This document shows positions 5,648 through 6,674 of a DNA stretch of 6,674 nucleotides, one piece after another (positions within the stretch are counted from its first letter, which is position 1; every line of letters starts with the position of its first letter). Source of the DNA: Nitrososphaerota archaeon. Its GTDB lineage: Archaea > Iainarchaeota > Iainarchaeia > Iainarchaeales > VGJJ01. The notes under the pieces are model-generated. The model saw only the letters and a program-made list of their open reading frames with translations, had not been told where the DNA came from and did no database searches. The position numbers and the translations under genes were made by a program. Location of the stretch: positions 1-6,674 of the forward strand of contig JAGVNS010000112.1 in NCBI GenBank assembly GCA_020053155.1. The letters are read 5' to 3'.

Positions 5648-5669
5648 CCTATGAGACCATTTCCCTTTC

Positions 5670-6530
5670 ATGAACCCCCCTATTGCACGTTCTTCGGGCA
5701 ACAAAATAAGCGAACTCCGCCATCGCTTGTTAAAGCAAGCCAAAATAGCGGTTTCGGAAGGACTATCGGGACCCGATACGCATGTGGTGCGCGCGGTTCA
5801 AACCGCAAAGAATATGGAGGCGCTGTTCAACCTGTTATACGAGCAGACCATTGAGTGGTACGCCCTTCACTTTCCCGAAATGAGGCAGGTGGTGCGCGAC
5901 CCGGTAACGCAGCTCTCGCTGGTGGTGCGTGTAGGGGAACGAAAAAACTTTTCAAAAGAGAATTTACACACTTTTTTTTCGGATGACACGAGTTTGTCCC
6001 GCATTTTGGATTCGGCCAAAAACAGTTCGGGGGGAGAAATCGCTCCCGCCACTCTCAAATCCATTCAGGGCGTGGCGCAAGCCGCGATACAATTGAAAGA
6101 GGAGCAAAAGCGTTTGCAGGATTTTGCTTCCAAACAAATGGTGGAGCTTGCCCCCAATTTTTCAGAATTGGCTACCCCTTCCATTGCGGGGCAATTGTTA
6201 AGCAAAGCAGGTAGTTTGAAACGTTTAGCAGAAATGCCCGCAAGCACGATACAAGTGTTGGGGGCAGAAGAAGCGTTGTTTTCCCACATCAAATCCAAAA
6301 CCCGCCCGCCTAAACATGGGTTCATTTTCAATCATCCATTCATCAAACCCCTTCCCAAGCACGCACGCGGGAAAATGGCCCGCGCCCTCGCGGGAAAGTT
6401 GGCGATTTGCATTCGGGTGGATTTTTTTGGGAAAGAGAGGATTGTGGGGGAATACAAGCCTAAACTGGAAGCCCTTTCTCGGAAGCTCGCAAAGTCACTC
6501 CCGCATCGGAAGCCGTTTGCTCGTCAATGA
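5670..6530 (+). CDS. nop5: Nop5/Nop56-family C/D-box sRNP protein, short form without N-terminal domain
   Basis: Scaffold of the archaeal box C/D RNP, which guides 2'-O-methylation of rRNA and tRNA together with L7Ae and fibrillarin. Residues about 36-155 form the coiled-coil part, including 'NLLYEQTIEWYALHFPEM' (54-71), the well-conserved start of that region. The Nop domain follows from about 158: 'ELAPNFSELATPSIAGQLLS', 'MPASTIQVLGAEEALFSHIK' (189-208) and 'RPPKHGFIFNHPFI' (212-225), ending with 'RALAGKLAICIRVDFF' (238-253). This part binds L7Ae and the RNA. At 286 residues it is roughly 100 shorter than typical archaeal Nop5, and the N-terminal fibrillarin-binding domain is absent: only about 35 residues precede the coiled coil. 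The start is fixed by the TATA box 26 bp upstream, and the divergent glyS leaves no room for more. No fibrillarin gene is visible in the 144 bp downstream. A basic tail (268-286) ends the protein. Confidence 0.93.
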   Translation: MNPPIARSSGNKISELRHRLLKQAKIAVSEGLSGPDTHVVRAVQTAKNMEALFNLLYEQTIEWYALHFPEMRQVVRDPVTQLSLVVRVGERKNFSKENLHTFFSDDTSLSRILDSAKNSSGGEIAPATLKSIQGVAQAAIQLKEEQKRLQDFASKQMVELAPNFSELATPSIAGQLLSKAGSLKRLAEMPASTIQVLGAEEALFSHIKSKTRPPKHGFIFNHPFIKPLPKHARGKMARALAGKLAICIRVDFFGKERIVGEYKPKLEALSRKLAKSLPHRKPFARQ

Positions 6531-6618
6531 TGAAACGGCCTTTGGCGGAATGGCATCCAAACATCTAAAAACCAAATGTGTTGTCCTGATTTAATGTCCT
6601 CTTGGTGTTTCATCATTG
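6525..6618. repeat. Perfect 12-bp inverted repeat spanning the nop5 stop codon and 3' region
   Basis: CAATGATGAAAC at 6525-6536 is the exact reverse complement of GTTTCATCATTG at 6607-6618, with 70 bp between. The left arm contains the nop5 TGA (6528-6530). In the nop5 transcript the arms could pair and close a 70-nt loop. That loop holds a small TTTGG/CCAAA hairpin (6541-6545/6557-6561) and a direct repeat TGTCCT (6582-6587, 6595-6600). Each arm carries RTGATGA, one on each strand. Confidence 0.6.
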
Positions 6619-6628
6619 TTTCCCGTCC

Positions 6629-6653
6629 TTTTTAGCTTTTTTGAAGAAAAGCT
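6629..6653 (+). terminator. Probable nop5 transcription terminator region (T-rich with small hairpin)
   Basis: Two T runs (TTTTT at 6629-6633 and TTTTTT at 6637-6642), about 100-110 bp after the nop5 stop, fit archaeal T-tract termination. The second run is part of a 7-bp hairpin, AGCTTTT (6634-6640) and AAAAGCT (6647-6653). The rest of 6531-6674 shows no ORF I can support on either strand. Confidence 0.4.
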
Positions 6654-6661
6654 TGGATTGG

Positions 6662-6674
6662 GGTCCTCGGGACC
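6662..6674. repeat. Short hairpin at the window edge
   Basis: GGTCC-TCG-GGACC is a perfect 5-bp stem with a 3-nt loop ending exactly at the window edge. It may be part of a longer structure or gene that continues outside; nothing more can be said from here. Confidence 0.25.

Noticed and set aside
5051..5854. 267-residue plus-strand ORF across the 5' half of glyS and into nop5
   Set aside because: It is antisense to a firmly identified glyS and overlaps nop5 in another frame; its translation resembles no family and it lacks a TATA box at its start.
6527..6589. C/D-box sRNA as an annotated RNA gene
   Set aside because: The C box overlaps the nop5 stop codon (TGATGA arises easily there), the flanks cannot form a terminal stem, and no D'/C' pair is visible; kept only as part of a finding.

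Overview
The window reads as archaeal chromosomal DNA. It carries a Nop5/Nop56-family C/D-box RNP protein, an archaeal/eukaryal-type glycyl-tRNA synthetase, a tRNA-Thr with U73 and no encoded CCA, an archaeal-looking helix-turn-helix regulator, and TATA boxes 26-28 bp upstream of most start codons. The compact layout (overlapping stop codons, 50-90 bp intergenic gaps), a shortened Nop5 and a secreted Cys-repeat protein of a kind I associate with DPANN archaea and Patescibacteria suggest a small-genome lineage. That placement is inference; no 16S rRNA or other marker is present to fix it.

Left part (1-1862): a Nudix hydrolase (+) converges on an HTH regulator (-). The Nudix frame is broken at a run of seven T; in the -1 frame it continues with a normal Nudix C-terminus and stops at the same CTAG that ends the regulator. 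Next comes a membrane-anchored, 16-cysteine extracytoplasmic protein (-), divergent from msrB across an 87-bp gap holding a TATA box for each gene.

Middle (1950-4115): msrB (+) runs tail-to-tail into a free-standing two-motif LAGLIDADG homing endonuclease (-). That ORF begins 6 bp after the 3' end of tRNA-Thr(CGT) on the same strand, is visibly AT-richer than its neighbours, and has no spacer room for its own promoter. It looks like a mobile insertion expressed from the tRNA transcript. Divergent from the tRNA is an unrecognised 182-residue protein with a probable winged-helix N-terminus, whose stop overlaps that of glyS.

Right part (4112-6674): glyS (-) and nop5 (+) are divergent. Their ATGs are 52 bp apart, and a single symmetric TTTAAA element lies exactly midway, 26 bp from each. 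This suggests one bidirectional TATA box driving two leaderless mRNAs for translation and RNA-modification functions. The Nop5 lacks the usual N-terminal fibrillarin-binding domain. The last 144 bp hold no recognisable gene but contain a perfect 12-bp inverted repeat, a T-rich probable terminator and small hairpins.

No defence system, CRISPR array or large new multi-gene system is visible. The most interesting points are the symmetric shared promoter, the tRNA-led homing endonuclease, the shortened Nop5 and the Nudix frameshift.
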